In this document: in pieces, positions 32,929-41,998 of the stretch
How the letters are laid out: the number at the start of each line of letters is the position of its first letter
Numbering within the stretch: the first letter of the stretch is position 1
Source of the DNA: Labilibaculum antarcticum
GTDB lineage: Bacteria; Bacteroidota; Bacteroidia; Bacteroidales; Marinifilaceae
Length of the DNA: 64,000 bases
Assembly (NCBI RefSeq): GCF_002356295.1
Contig: NZ_AP018042.1
Location: 5,426,361 to 5,490,360, forward strand
Reading direction: 5' to 3'
Translations under genes and position numbers: made by a program
The notes under the pieces: model-generated
Told to the model about the DNA's origin: nothing
Database searches by the model: none
The model's input: only the letters and a program-made list of their open reading frames with translations

Positions 32929-34536
32929 TTATTTTTTCCACAATTTCCCCATGTCTTCCAAACTTCTTCCTTTGGTTTCAGGAACTACTTTCCATACGAA
33001 AAATGCTGATAATAATCCCATTAGCCCATAAATCCAATACGAAAATCCGTGATGAAACATACCTGTTAACCATGAGTTATCATTCATCATTGGGAATGTC
33101 CATGAAATCATCATGTTAGCCATCCACTGAGCGGCAACGGCCAATGACATGGCACTACGAATTGAATTCGGGAATATTTCAGAAAGCAACACCCAGGTGA
33201 CTGGACCCCAGGACATTGCAAAAAAGGCAACGTATCCTAACATGGCAAACAAAGCAACCAAACCTAATTGGTTAAAATAGAATGCGAAACCCAATGCGAA
33301 CATACAGATTCCCATTCCTACACCACCAATAATCATTAATGGCTTACGACCAAACTTGTCGACAGTAAAAATGGCAAGTACGGTAAATATCAAGTTTATC
33401 GCTCCAACAATTATTGTCTGGTACAAAGCATTTTCGGTACTACTACCTAAGTTTCTAAAAATCTCAGCAGCATAATACAACACTACATTTATACCAACAA
33501 ATTGCTGGAATACAGACAATAGTACTCCGATAACTATAATTAATCCTCCAAAAGTTAACCATGGAGCGTTATTTTCTTTTAATGACTCCTTGATATCAGC
33601 CAGTAGCTGAGGAGCTTTATTTGTTCCTACTATTTTATTCAATACCACTTCAGCTTCCGCTTCGCGCGATTTCATGATTAAATATCGTGGTGTTTCAGGA
33701 ACAAAATACAACATGATTAAAAAGATGAATGCTGGAATTATTTCCGATGCGAACATATATCTCCATCCTATTTCGTTCAACCAATTAGCATCACCACTTC
33801 GTGCGATAAAATAATTCACAAAATAGACTACCAACATTCCAAATACAATTGCAAATTGATTTCCGGAAACCAATTTACCCCGAATATTTGCTGGTGCTAT
33901 TTCCGCAATATACATCGGCGAAAGCATAGATGCAATACCAACTCCAATACCTCCTACAATGCGATAAAAGATAAATGCACTAATGGTACTTGTACCAAAA
34001 ACATTCATGATTTCTGGCATTGAAGAACCTAAAGCTGAAATGGTAAATAGAATAGCAGCTAAAACCAATCCTCTTTTCCTTCCTAACTTCTGACTAACAT
34101 AACCACAAATAGAACCTCCAATTACACACCCAATAATAGCACTTGCTATGGTAAAACCGTTAATCGAGTTTATGGTGTTTTCGGTAAGTTCGTTTACAGA
34201 TACCCAGAATTGGGTATACCAAATTACAACTGCTGCAAGAATTACAATTGCACTGTAAATAATTCCCTTTTGTTTGCCATACATGCGAAACATGAAGCTG
34301 GAAACCAGTAAGGAAACAACTACAAAACAAAGAGAAATAATAATCTTGTATTCTCCTAAAACTTTCAATGCGAGTGCAGGATCGGATTCTAATGGAGTAA
34401 CAAAAAATATTTTTAGGGCTTCAGTAGCACCACTAATTACGGCAGTATCATATCCAAATAACAATCCCCCTAGTGTAGCCACTAAAGTAATTCCTACTAT
34501 AAACATTGTACTCCCTTTTGTTTGGGTTTGAGACAT
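32929..34536 (-). CDS. xylE: Sugar:H+ symporter of the XylE type
   Basis: About 535 residues from the ATG at 34536 (MSQTQTKGSTMFI). The frame opens earlier only with TTG at 34566, inside a hairpin. Twelve transmembrane segments with the sugar porter signatures GGLLFGYDTAVISGA, a GRKRG loop after helix 2, RIVGGIGVGIASMLSPMYIAE, PETPRYLI and the final PETKGRSLEDM. It sits directly downstream of xylA and xylB in the same operon, so xylose is the likely substrate. An insertion around residues 100-125 between the first helices is longer than in E. coli XylE. Confidence 0.92.
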   Translation of the reverse strand: MSQTQTKGSTMFIVGITLVATLGGLLFGYDTAVISGATEALKIFFVTPLESDPALALKVLGEYKIIISLCFVVVSLLVSSFMFRMYGKQKGIIYSAIVILAAVVIWYTQFWVSVNELTENTINSINGFTIASAIIGCVIGGSICGYVSQKLGRKRGLVLAAILFTISALGSSMPEIMNVFGTSTISAFIFYRIVGGIGVGIASMLSPMYIAEIAPANIRGKLVSGNQFAIVFGMLVVYFVNYFIARSGDANWLNEIGWRYMFASEIIPAFIFLIMLYFVPETPRYLIMKSREAEAEVVLNKIVGTNKAPQLLADIKESLKENNAPWLTFGGLIIVIGVLLSVFQQFVGINVVLYYAAEIFRNLGSSTENALYQTIIVGAINLIFTVLAIFTVDKFGRKPLMIIGGVGMGICMFALGFAFYFNQLGLVALFAMLGYVAFFAMSWGPVTWVLLSEIFPNSIRSAMSLAVAAQWMANMMISWTFPMMNDNSWLTGMFHHGFSYWIYGLMGLLSAFFVWKVVPETKGRSLEDMGKLWKK

Positions 34537-34554
34537 GGGTTTGGAATTAGAAGT

Positions 34555-34584
34555 AAACTCCCGCAAGTTATTTCACGGGAGTTT
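34555..34584 (-). promoter_or_regulatory. Hairpin between xylA and the symporter gene
   Basis: AAACTCCCG (34555-34563) pairs perfectly with CGGGAGTTT (34576-34584) around a 12-nt loop. There is no T tract after it in the direction of transcription, so it looks like an RNA processing or stability element inside the operon rather than a terminator. Confidence 0.55.
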
Positions 34585-34596
34585 AAATTTAGTTAT

Positions 34597-35922
34597 TTAA
34601 ATATAACAGTTAATCAACTGCTCTAACATTTCTTGTTTTCCACTTAGTTGCTTTGGTTCTCCAACTTCTTGAGCAATCTTTCTAAGATCATCAAGACTAA
34701 GATCGCCATTGGCAAACGCTTTTCCATTTCCTGATGCGAAAGAAGAGTAACGATCTTTCTTCATTTTCAGGTATGAAGATTCTGTTCTAATTTTATCAGC
34801 AATAACCAAACCACGGGCAAAAACATCCATTCCTCCAATGTGAGCCATGAAGATATCTTCTAAATCAGTTGAATTACGTCTCATTTTTGCATCGAAATTG
34901 ATACCTCCTTGTGTAAATCCGCCATTCTCAAGAATTGGCAACATGGCCGCAACAGTTTCATAAATGCTTGTTGGGAATTCATCAGTATCCCATCCATTTT
35001 GGTAATCACCTTTGTTTGCATCAATACTACCCAACATGTTGTTATCAACAGCAGTTTGTAATTCGTGCTCAAATGTGTGACCTGCAAGAGTGGCATGATT
35101 TACTTCAATATTCATTTTGAAATCGTCAGCCAAACCATATTTGTTTAAGAAACCCATTACGGTAGCTGTGTCGAAATCGTACTGGTGTTTCATTGGCTCC
35201 ATTGGCTTAGGCTCAATAAGGAAAGTTCCTTCGAAACCATTCTTACGACCGTAATCACGAGCCATAGTCAGGAATTGCGCCATATGATCCAATTCTTGTT
35301 TCATATCGGTATTGAAAAGAGACATATAACCTTCACGACCTCCCCAAAATACATAACCAGTACCACCCAAAGCGATAGTAGCATCCAATGCATTTTTAAC
35401 CTGAGTACCCGCATTGGCAACTACACTAAAATCAGGATTAGTAGAAGCACCATTCATGTAACGGGCATTCGAAAATACATTCGCTGTTCCCCACAACAAT
35501 TTAACTCCTGAGTCTGCTTGCTTTTGCTTCGCATAGTCAACCATAGTAGACAATCTCTTCTCAATTTCGAAAACAGATCCTTCTCCTACAACATCGGTAT
35601 CGTGAAAACAGTAGAATGGAGCGCCTAATTTTGTAATAAATTCAAATGCAGCATCCATTTTTGATTTAGCAGCGCTAATAGGATCAGCTTGGTTTCCCCA
35701 AGGAAATTTCCGAGTTCCCGGTCCGAATGGATCTCCACCGTCACCACAGAAAGTATGCCAGTAAGCCACTGCAAAACGCAAATGATCTTTCATAGTTTTA
35801 CCTGCAACAACGCGGTTCTCATCGTACCACTTATATGCCATAGGATTTTTTGATTCTGGTCCTTCGTAAGCAATCTTACCAATTCCAGGAAAATACTCTT
35901 TGTCTCCTTTTAGAATAGTCAT
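34597..35922 (-). CDS. xylA: Xylose isomerase
   Basis: This 441-residue enzyme converts D-xylose to D-xylulose. Class II xylose isomerase motifs are clear: [21 protein letters not shown] with catalytic His107 and Asp110, [17 protein letters not shown] with the metal-binding glutamate, and [18 protein letters not shown]. It is 45 nt downstream of the kinase gene and 60 nt upstream of the symporter start, in one operon. Length is normal for the family. Confidence 0.97.
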   Translation of the reverse strand: MTILKGDKEYFPGIGKIAYEGPESKNPMAYKWYDENRVVAGKTMKDHLRFAVAYWHTFCGDGGDPFGPGTRKFPWGNQADPISAAKSKMDAAFEFITKLGAPFYCFHDTDVVGEGSVFEIEKRLSTMVDYAKQKQADSGVKLLWGTANVFSNARYMNGASTNPDFSVVANAGTQVKNALDATIALGGTGYVFWGGREGYMSLFNTDMKQELDHMAQFLTMARDYGRKNGFEGTFLIEPKPMEPMKHQYDFDTATVMGFLNKYGLADDFKMNIEVNHATLAGHTFEHELQTAVDNNMLGSIDANKGDYQNGWDTDEFPTSIYETVAAMLPILENGGFTQGGINFDAKMRRNSTDLEDIFMAHIGGMDVFARGLVIADKIRTESSYLKMKKDRYSSFASGNGKAFANGDLSLDDLRKIAQEVGEPKQLSGKQEMLEQLINCYI

Positions 35923-35967
35923 GATGTTCTTTCTTATTAAATTATCAATCTGTTTATTAGCTATCTA

Positions 35968-37449
35968 CTATAAATTCTTTTTCAATTCTTTGTTCCAGCG
36001 ATCATATGCCTTCAACATTTCTTCCCGAAGGTTTTCGTCAGGCTTGATTGTACTGATTTTCTCCAATCCTGCAAAAGCTTCTTTCAATGAGGAATAAATG
36101 CCTGCTCCAAATCCTGCTCCTCTTGCTGCTCCCAATGAACCATCGGTATCGTACAATTCAATAGTTGCACCCGATACGGTTGCTAAGGTTTCTCTAAACA
36201 AAGGACTTAAAAACATGTTTGTATGTCCGGCTCGAATTACATTTGGCTGTACGCCGATTTCTTTCATTACTTCCATTCCATAATAGAATGAAAATGCGAT
36301 TCCTTCCTGCGCTGCTCTGTAAATATGAGCATCAGTATGTCGATTCAGGTTTAAATTCAAAATTTGAGCACCTATTTCGCGATTCTTCAAAACACGCTCT
36401 GCACCATTACCAAATGGCAGAATAGTTATGCCATCCGATCCAACAGGAATTTCCATTGCCTTTTCGTTCATTTCAGCATAAGACAAACCTTTTGCTACAT
36501 TATGGTTCAACCATGAATTCATAATTCCGGTTCCATTAATGCAAAGCAAAATCCCAAGACGATTGTTTTCTGCGCTGTGATTTACATGAGCAAATGAATT
36601 CACTCTTGAATAAGGATCAAACGTCACCTCATCGCTAACACCATATACCACACCCGAAGTTCCTGCTGTTGTTGCAACCTCTCCTGGCTTTAAAACATTT
36701 AAAGACAATGCATTGTTTGGCTGATCACCTGCCCGATAGGAAACAATAGCAGTACTTGAAATGCCAAGTTCCTTAGCCATTTCAGGAAGCACTTGTCCCT
36801 GATTTGAGAAAGTATCTACAATTCTTGGCAATATGTCTGCCGATAAACCATAAGCATTCAGTACATCTTTCGAAACTGAATTGTTTTTAAAATCCCAGAA
36901 AATACCTTCCGACAAACCTGAAACTGTAGTACAGGTTTCTCCGGTTAATTGCGTCGCAATAAAATCTCCGGGTAACATTATTTTGTGAATTTTCGCAAAT
37001 GTTTCAGGCTCATTCTCTTTTACCCAAGCCAATTTGCTGGCTGTAAAATTTCCTGGAGAATTCAGCAAATGCGAAAGACATTTGTCTTTTCCAATACTGG
37101 CAAAAGCTTTATCGCCTATTTCAACGGCTCTGCTATCACACCAAATAATGGAGGAACGAACTGGCTTCAAATCCTTGTCAACACAAACCAAACCATGCAT
37201 CTGATAAGAAATACCAATGGCTTTTACCATTTCTGGATCTACATTAGCCGCTTGCATTACACTTTTGATTGCCTGCTTTAGATTGCTCCACCACATTTCA
37301 GGATCTTGCTCGGCCCAACCAATTTCATGTGCCGTAATTCGCATTTCCTTTTTTGGGAAAAAATCGGTAGCCAAACATTTGCTACTCTCAGCATCCAATA
37401 ATGATGCTTTAACTGATGAACTTCCTATATCTAATCCTAATAAATACAT
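35968..37449 (-). CDS. xylB: Xylulokinase
   Basis: This 493-residue FGGY-family kinase phosphorylates D-xylulose to D-xylulose 5-phosphate. The N-terminal phosphate loop is YLLGLDIGSSSVKASLLD. The catalytic Asp lies in YRAGDQPNNALSLN, and adenine-site glycines in LPFGNGAERVL and GAARGAGFGAG. It is the first structural gene of the operon and follows the regulator gene by 89 nt, in which a TAAATTTG box and the repeated GAACA operator candidate are found. Confidence 0.96.
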   Translation of the reverse strand: MYLLGLDIGSSSVKASLLDAESSKCLATDFFPKKEMRITAHEIGWAEQDPEMWWSNLKQAIKSVMQAANVDPEMVKAIGISYQMHGLVCVDKDLKPVRSSIIWCDSRAVEIGDKAFASIGKDKCLSHLLNSPGNFTASKLAWVKENEPETFAKIHKIMLPGDFIATQLTGETCTTVSGLSEGIFWDFKNNSVSKDVLNAYGLSADILPRIVDTFSNQGQVLPEMAKELGISSTAIVSYRAGDQPNNALSLNVLKPGEVATTAGTSGVVYGVSDEVTFDPYSRVNSFAHVNHSAENNRLGILLCINGTGIMNSWLNHNVAKGLSYAEMNEKAMEIPVGSDGITILPFGNGAERVLKNREIGAQILNLNLNRHTDAHIYRAAQEGIAFSFYYGMEVMKEIGVQPNVIRAGHTNMFLSPLFRETLATVSGATIELYDTDGSLGAARGAGFGAGIYSSLKEAFAGLEKISTIKPDENLREEMLKAYDRWNKELKKNL

Positions 37450-37470
37450 TTTCTATTCTTTTTTTGACCG

Positions 37471-37501
37471 TTCTGCTCTGTTCTGTTCCGTTACAAATTT
37501 A
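37471..37501 (-). promoter_or_regulatory. xylB promoter -7 box with adjoining candidate operator
   Basis: On the minus strand TAAATTTG (37494-37501) matches TAnnTTTG and is followed at once by TAACGGAACAGAACAGAGCA, a run of GAACA direct repeats. The same box-plus-repeat order occurs before the regulator gene at 38555-38581. A repressor sitting here would cover the transcription start. No good TTG lies 19 nt upstream of the -7 box. Confidence 0.6.
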
Positions 37502-37538
37502 GAAATCTTTTTCAAATAAAAAAACATCTTTTAATAAA

Positions 37539-38534
37539 TTATAACGATTCCCTCATTACTAGCTGAGTCGGCACATGATAAATCACACGTTCAGAGGTGG
37601 TTACAAACTCAGCAACTTTTTTACCCATTAGATCAAAATCTGTTGAGATTACAGTAATTCCTTTGTCGATATATTTTTTCATTGGGGTTTCATTAAAGGA
37701 AATAAGTCCAATATCCTTACCAAATTCAAGATTCTTGTCTCTAGCCTTATCCAGGATCTTAACCATTGCCCGATCGCTTACAGAAAAATAGGCCGAACCC
37801 TTTTTCACCTCAATGGCATCTGAATCGGTATATATAGAATGTTTTATCTTGTTTTGTTTGCAAAAACGAAGAAAAGACTCTACTGTATCGTAGGGATGGT
37901 AGGTGTAATCCGGGTAAATCATACAGAACTCTTTGTACTTCTTAATCTCCTCTAAACCAGACTGCAGAGAAGTTAGAACAGATTCACCAAAGTCCTGAAA
38001 TATCTGGGAATGTTGATCATCGGCGTTAATATTCCAGTCAATAATCATTACATTCTTCGGATCCAACTGCTTCAAAGATTCTGCAACTTCAGGATGATCA
38101 AAATTCATAATGATATATTTGCTGTACTTCCCAACACTCTCCCGTATTTGAGATTTAAAAACATCTATGTTGTAATGATGAAAATGAAGATCAACAATTA
38201 CATTGGCCGCTAAATTTTTTCTGAAACTATCGTACAAAACCTCTTTGTAGGCTTTAAAAGTATCCAAAAACAAAAATACTCTGGTTATTTCACCCGAAAC
38301 AAAATATCCTTTATTGGGAACAGATTCAATCACATTCCTTTTCTTTAATTCAGCATATGCCTTAAAAACAGTATCTCTGGATAAAGAACATTCTCTACAC
38401 ATCTCATTTACTGAGGGTAATACATCGCCTGGATGGAGAATTTTTTGACTGATTGCATCCTGAAAGGCTTGTATTAACTGTTGAAATTTTGGTATTGGAG
38501 AGTTGCTATCTGGAGTAAATTGGAATGCCTTCAT
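37539..38534 (-). CDS. GntR-family regulator with sugar-binding domain, probable xylose repressor
   Basis: About 331 residues from the ATG at 38534 (MKAFQFTPDSNS); the frame opens earlier only with TTG at 38576, inside the promoter. Residues about 15-80 form a GntR winged helix (HPGDVLPSVNEMCRECSLSR, DTVFKAYAELKKRNVIESVP, NKGYFVSG). The rest is a LacI-like periplasmic-binding-protein fold (DIGLISFNETPMKKYIDKGI, ISTDFDLMGKKVAEFV). It is encoded next to xylBA and the symporter and shares an operator-like repeat with xylB, so it should repress the operon until xylose binds. The ligand is inferred from context. Confidence 0.85.
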   Translation of the reverse strand: MKAFQFTPDSNSPIPKFQQLIQAFQDAISQKILHPGDVLPSVNEMCRECSLSRDTVFKAYAELKKRNVIESVPNKGYFVSGEITRVFLFLDTFKAYKEVLYDSFRKNLAANVIVDLHFHHYNIDVFKSQIRESVGKYSKYIIMNFDHPEVAESLKQLDPKNVMIIDWNINADDQHSQIFQDFGESVLTSLQSGLEEIKKYKEFCMIYPDYTYHPYDTVESFLRFCKQNKIKHSIYTDSDAIEVKKGSAYFSVSDRAMVKILDKARDKNLEFGKDIGLISFNETPMKKYIDKGITVISTDFDLMGKKVAEFVTTSERVIYHVPTQLVMRESL

Positions 38535-38552
38535 AGGTAATTTATAATTCAA

Positions 38553-38581
38553 GTGTTCTGTTCTGTTATGGCTCAAATGTA
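38553..38581 (-). promoter_or_regulatory. Promoter -7 box and candidate operator of the xylose regulator
   Basis: On the minus strand TACATTTG (38574-38581) is followed by AGCCATAACAGAACAGAACA, nearly the same sequence as at xylB (TAAC-GAACA-GAACA). The ATG is about 20 nt downstream, which indicates negative autoregulation. Confidence 0.55.
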
Positions 38582-38783
38582 TAAATAAATTTTTAATCTG
38601 TATAAACTAAGCTGTTTATTTAGTAAATTGATAGGTCAGATCATGAGATATTAGATTGATTTGCAGCACGCTTATTTCCTAAGCCTTACAGCAGATGATT
38701 ACTGAGTTAATCAGGCTGTAAATCGGGATTTTACAAAACCTTAATGAACTATTGTATATCTAATCCTACAAATTTATTTTTAA

Positions 38784-40229
38784 ATGAAAATACTACTTAC
38801 AGGAGCTAACGGATACATTGGCAAACGAATATTGCCTATACTATTGGAACAAGGGCATACTGTTGTTTGCTGTGTTAGAGATAAAGAACGCTTCACACCA
38901 CAGGAGATTGATCATCCCAATTTGGAGGTCTTCGAAGCCGATTTATTGAATTTACAATCTTTAAGCAAACTACCTCTGGATATTGAGGTGAGCTACTATT
39001 TGATTCACTCCATGCTTCACAGTACAGATGGATTCGAAGAATTGGAGCAAACCTGCGCACGAAACTTTGTAGCTTACATCGACAACACACAAAACCGGCA
39101 AATTATCTATTTAAGTGGAATTGCCAATGTGGAAGTGCTTTCGAGACACCTGGAATCAAGGAAACTGGTTGAAGGTATTCTAAAAAAAAGCAGAAGTTAT
39201 CATACCATTTTACGAGCTGGAATTATTGTTGGCTCGGGAAGTGCTTCTTTTGAAATCATCAGAGATTTGGTTGAAAAACTAGCGATTATGGTAGCACCTC
39301 AATGGCTGCTTACAAAATGCCAGCCCATTGCAATCCGCAACGTTATTGATTTTTTAACCAAGGTTATCGATCACAACGATTGCATGAATCAAACTTTTGA
39401 CATTGGTGGGCCTGAAGTTTTAAGCTATAAAGAGATGCTTCAACAATATGCCGAAGTCAGAAAGCTGCCGCGGATTATCACCACCCTACCGGTAATGACT
39501 CCCCGACTATCTTCCTATTGGTTATATTTCATCACTTCCACATCCTATAATCTGGCCTTAAATCTGGTCGACAGTATGAAAATTGAAGTGATTTGCCGTC
39601 CGAATAATTTGGCCTCAACACTACAAATTACCTTAATGCCCTACAAAGAAGCCATAGAGAGAGCAACCGGAAAAATTAAACAGCAAATGGTTATCTCTTC
39701 ATGGACAGATGCTCTGAGCAGCGGCATACTGACCAATGATAAAATGAAGTATGTTGAACCCCCTGATTTTGGATGTTACACCGATGATAAGCGTTATCGA
39801 TTTACAAATAATCCGGAACAAGTGATTGAGAATGTTTGGGCTTTAGGCGGCGACAGAGGTTGGTATTACGGCAATTGGCTTTGGCATTTACGTGGCTTGC
39901 TCGACAAACTTTTTGGGGGTGTTGGCCTAAACAGAGGACGCAGGCACCCAACCGAAATAGAAATAGGTGATTCTCTTGACTTTTGGCGTGTTCTGCTTGC
40001 CGATAAAGAAGGCGGAAGACTCTTGTTGTATGCCGAAATGATTTTACCCGGTGAAGCCTGGCTCGAATTCACAATCAGTAGAAAGAATAATGAAAATTTC
40101 ATCTCCCAAAAAGCAACATTTCGTCCCAAAGGAATTATGGGCAGATTGTATTGGATTTTGAGTTATCCATTTCATCTTTTTATCTTCAGAGGAATGGTGA
40201 AAGGGATTATTAATTATAATAATAAATAA
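38784..40229 (+). CDS. SDR-family NAD(P)-binding protein with DUF2867 domain
   Basis: This 481-residue protein has an N-terminal Rossmann domain (MKILLTGANGYIGKRILP with the TGxxGxxG nucleotide motif; residues about 1-290) of the atypical short-chain dehydrogenase type with the Tyr-x-x-x-Lys site weak or absent. The C-terminal DUF2867 domain occupies about 320-470 (WALGGDRGWYYGNWLWHLRG, FWRVL, RPKGIMGRLYW). This fusion is common in bacteria, possibly acting on a lipid or quinone-type substrate, but has no firm function. It stands alone, divergent from the xylose regulator. Confidence 0.85.
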   Translation: MKILLTGANGYIGKRILPILLEQGHTVVCCVRDKERFTPQEIDHPNLEVFEADLLNLQSLSKLPLDIEVSYYLIHSMLHSTDGFEELEQTCARNFVAYIDNTQNRQIIYLSGIANVEVLSRHLESRKLVEGILKKSRSYHTILRAGIIVGSGSASFEIIRDLVEKLAIMVAPQWLLTKCQPIAIRNVIDFLTKVIDHNDCMNQTFDIGGPEVLSYKEMLQQYAEVRKLPRIITTLPVMTPRLSSYWLYFITSTSYNLALNLVDSMKIEVICRPNNLASTLQITLMPYKEAIERATGKIKQQMVISSWTDALSSGILTNDKMKYVEPPDFGCYTDDKRYRFTNNPEQVIENVWALGGDRGWYYGNWLWHLRGLLDKLFGGVGLNRGRRHPTEIEIGDSLDFWRVLLADKEGGRLLLYAEMILPGEAWLEFTISRKNNENFISQKATFRPKGIMGRLYWILSYPFHLFIFRGMVKGIINYNNK

Positions 40230-40331
40230 AGAATTAAGCACAAAGGAATCTCAAAGGATATTAGTAATCAGCACAAAGTTATTTCCTGATTTTCCATATG
40301 GACATCAATTCTAAAACTTAAGTGTAGCTAA

Positions 40332-40757
40332 ATGAAAAAACGTGTAACAGGAATCGGAGGAATCTTCTTCAAATCACAAGATCCAAAAGGAACAAGAGAA
40401 TGGTATAACAAGCACTTAGGCATACAATGTCCGGATGAACATGGTGGAATGTTTGAATGGCAAAAAACCAGCAAGCCTGAAGAAACTGCATTTACAATTT
40501 GGAGTCCTTTCGAAGATAAAACGGAATATTTTGAGCCATCTAAAAAAGATTTCATGTTCAATTACCGTGTTGAAAACCTAGTTGAATTGCTGAAAGTACT
40601 AAAAGAAGAAGGTGTTGAAATTGTTGGAGAAATGCAGGAATTTGAATATGGTAAATTTGGATGGATACTCGATCCTGAAGGAAATAAAGTAGAGCTTTGG
40701 GAACCAATTGAAGGTCCATTCAGTGAAATGTACAAAGGAAAATCTACTTCAGAATAA
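40332..40757 (+). CDS. VOC-superfamily (glyoxalase-like) protein
   Basis: This 141-residue protein has two beta-alpha-beta-beta-beta modules. The first starts ITGIGGIFFKSQDPKGTREW-like (RVTGIGGIFFKSQDPKG) and the second ends GWILDPEGNKVELWEP, the typical VOC C-terminal strand with its metal-binding glutamate (ELWEP). Members include dioxygenases, isomerases and resistance proteins, and the specific reaction cannot be assigned. It lies about 100 nt after the SDR gene and 86 nt before the NUDIX gene on the same strand. Confidence 0.85.
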   Translation: MKKRVTGIGGIFFKSQDPKGTREWYNKHLGIQCPDEHGGMFEWQKTSKPEETAFTIWSPFEDKTEYFEPSKKDFMFNYRVENLVELLKVLKEEGVEIVGEMQEFEYGKFGWILDPEGNKVELWEPIEGPFSEMYKGKSTSE

Positions 40758-40842
40758 TTTTAACTTATTAATAAAAGATTAAAAACATTACTTACTTTGT
40801 TTGGACTTTAAATTAAACAATACACTTTCAGTTTAAACACAC

Positions 40843-41274
40843 ATGAGTAAACCAATTGTAGAGTTTCACGCCCCTTTTAGCATTGCATCGGAAAAATTGA
40901 AGTATTCCATTGTTTGTTCCCGTTATCAAAACAATTGGGTATTTGTGCGCCATCACTTGCGGGAAACCTGGGAAATGCCTGCCGGTCATATCGAAAAAGG
41001 GGAATCGGCCTTGGCTGCCGCTCGACGGGAATTGTATGAGGAAACGGGTGCGACCCATTTTAGTTTACGCACTGTTTTCGATTATTCCTACGAATGGCAG
41101 GGAGAAATCAAATCGGGCAGAATCTTCTTTGCCAGTATTCAACAATTGGGTAAATTACCCGAACATGAAATTGCAGAAGTCAAGCTTTTCAAAGTTCTAC
41201 CCAGAGATTTGACCTATCCGGATATTCAGAATTTGATTTTTGAGAGAGTAAAAGAGTTTTCGAATAAGATCTAG
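40843..41274 (+). CDS. NUDIX hydrolase
   Basis: This 143-residue protein has a complete Nudix box at residues 48-70, GHIEKGE then REL-EETGA (G-x5-E-x7-R-E-L-Y-E-E-T-G), which binds the metal for diphosphate hydrolysis of nucleoside-diphosphate-linked substrates. The N-terminal strand EFHAPFSIASEKLKYSIVCS and the Trp-rich loop NNWVFVRHHLRETWEMP resemble the 8-oxo-dGTP/MutT-like group, but substrate is not readable. It precedes a small ASCH-type gene by 52 nt. Confidence 0.88.
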   Translation: MSKPIVEFHAPFSIASEKLKYSIVCSRYQNNWVFVRHHLRETWEMPAGHIEKGESALAAARRELYEETGATHFSLRTVFDYSYEWQGEIKSGRIFFASIQQLGKLPEHEIAEVKLFKVLPRDLTYPDIQNLIFERVKEFSNKI

Positions 41275-41326
41275 ACATTTTCATCGCAGAATCATTTGAT
41301 TTACAAAAACTACAATAACAAAAGCC

Positions 41327-41638
41327 ATGTCTCAAATTCATTTTCACGAAGACTTTTACATTCCTGTTCTTAAAGGAAGTAAAACACAAACGGCTCGCAT
41401 CGATGAACCAATTCCTGAATTGGGTGCGGGAAAAGCAATTTTTGGAAATGGGAAATCACTTCCCATTGAAATTACAGCCGTTTCGCACAAGAGCTTTGAA
41501 AAAATGAGTTTGGAAGAGGTGAATAAAGACGGGTTTAAATCCAAAGATGAACTGTGGTATGCCTTACTAACTTTCTACCCTCATCTGCATAAAACTGATT
41601 TATTAATGTTGATTGAATTTAAACGCATTTTTATTTAA
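41327..41638 (+). CDS. Small ASCH-like domain protein
   Basis: This 103-residue protein contains FYIPVLKGSKTQTARIDEP, where the GxKxxTxR-type motif is the hallmark of ASCH/PUA-like RNA- or nucleoside-binding domains, followed by EITAVSHKSFEKMSLEEVNK with the usual acidic helix. Short ASCH proteins often hydrolyse modified nucleosides (N4-acetylcytidine amidohydrolase group) or bind RNA. It is 52 nt after the NUDIX gene and likely co-transcribed. Family assignment is moderate. Confidence 0.7.
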   Translation: MSQIHFHEDFYIPVLKGSKTQTARIDEPIPELGAGKAIFGNGKSLPIEITAVSHKSFEKMSLEEVNKDGFKSKDELWYALLTFYPHLHKTDLLMLIEFKRIFI

Positions 41639-41705
41639 AACTGAAAAATCAGTTTTAAATTTTAAATAAATGACTCTAAAATCATCACTTTCTGCACGTA
41701 CAGGT

Positions 41706-41842
41706 GCAGAGCACCATGATATTTGTAGCCATAGCTTAATTAGAAAAAAGAAGCCGCAGTCGTGAAAATCTCTTGGGATTTTCACGACTGCGGCTTTTAG
41801 ATTAATATTATTCTTTAGGCTACAAATATTACGCAGCTCTGC
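41706..41842. repeat. Nested palindromic element, about 137 bp
   Basis: Outer arms 41706-41730 and 41818-41842 are imperfect inverted repeats (GCAGAGC...ATATTTGTAGCC and complement). Inside lies a perfect 20-bp stem (41751-41770 with 41777-41796, AAGCCGCAGTCGTGAAAATC) with loop TCTTGG and T/A runs on both sides. It can act as a bidirectional terminator between the convergent ASCH and lactonase genes, but the two-level symmetry suggests a REP or MITE-like mobile repeat. Confidence 0.7.
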
Positions 41843-41998
41843 TGCTTGATTAGCAGTAATTATTATGAACAGACTAAATAGTTAAGATGTAATTTCTACA
41901 CATGAACAAATCACATTTTTTACTTTCCAAGCCAAAGCTTCAATATTAAAAATTCTTGATCTAAACTTGATTTTTGAGATCATTTAAGCTTAAAAATC

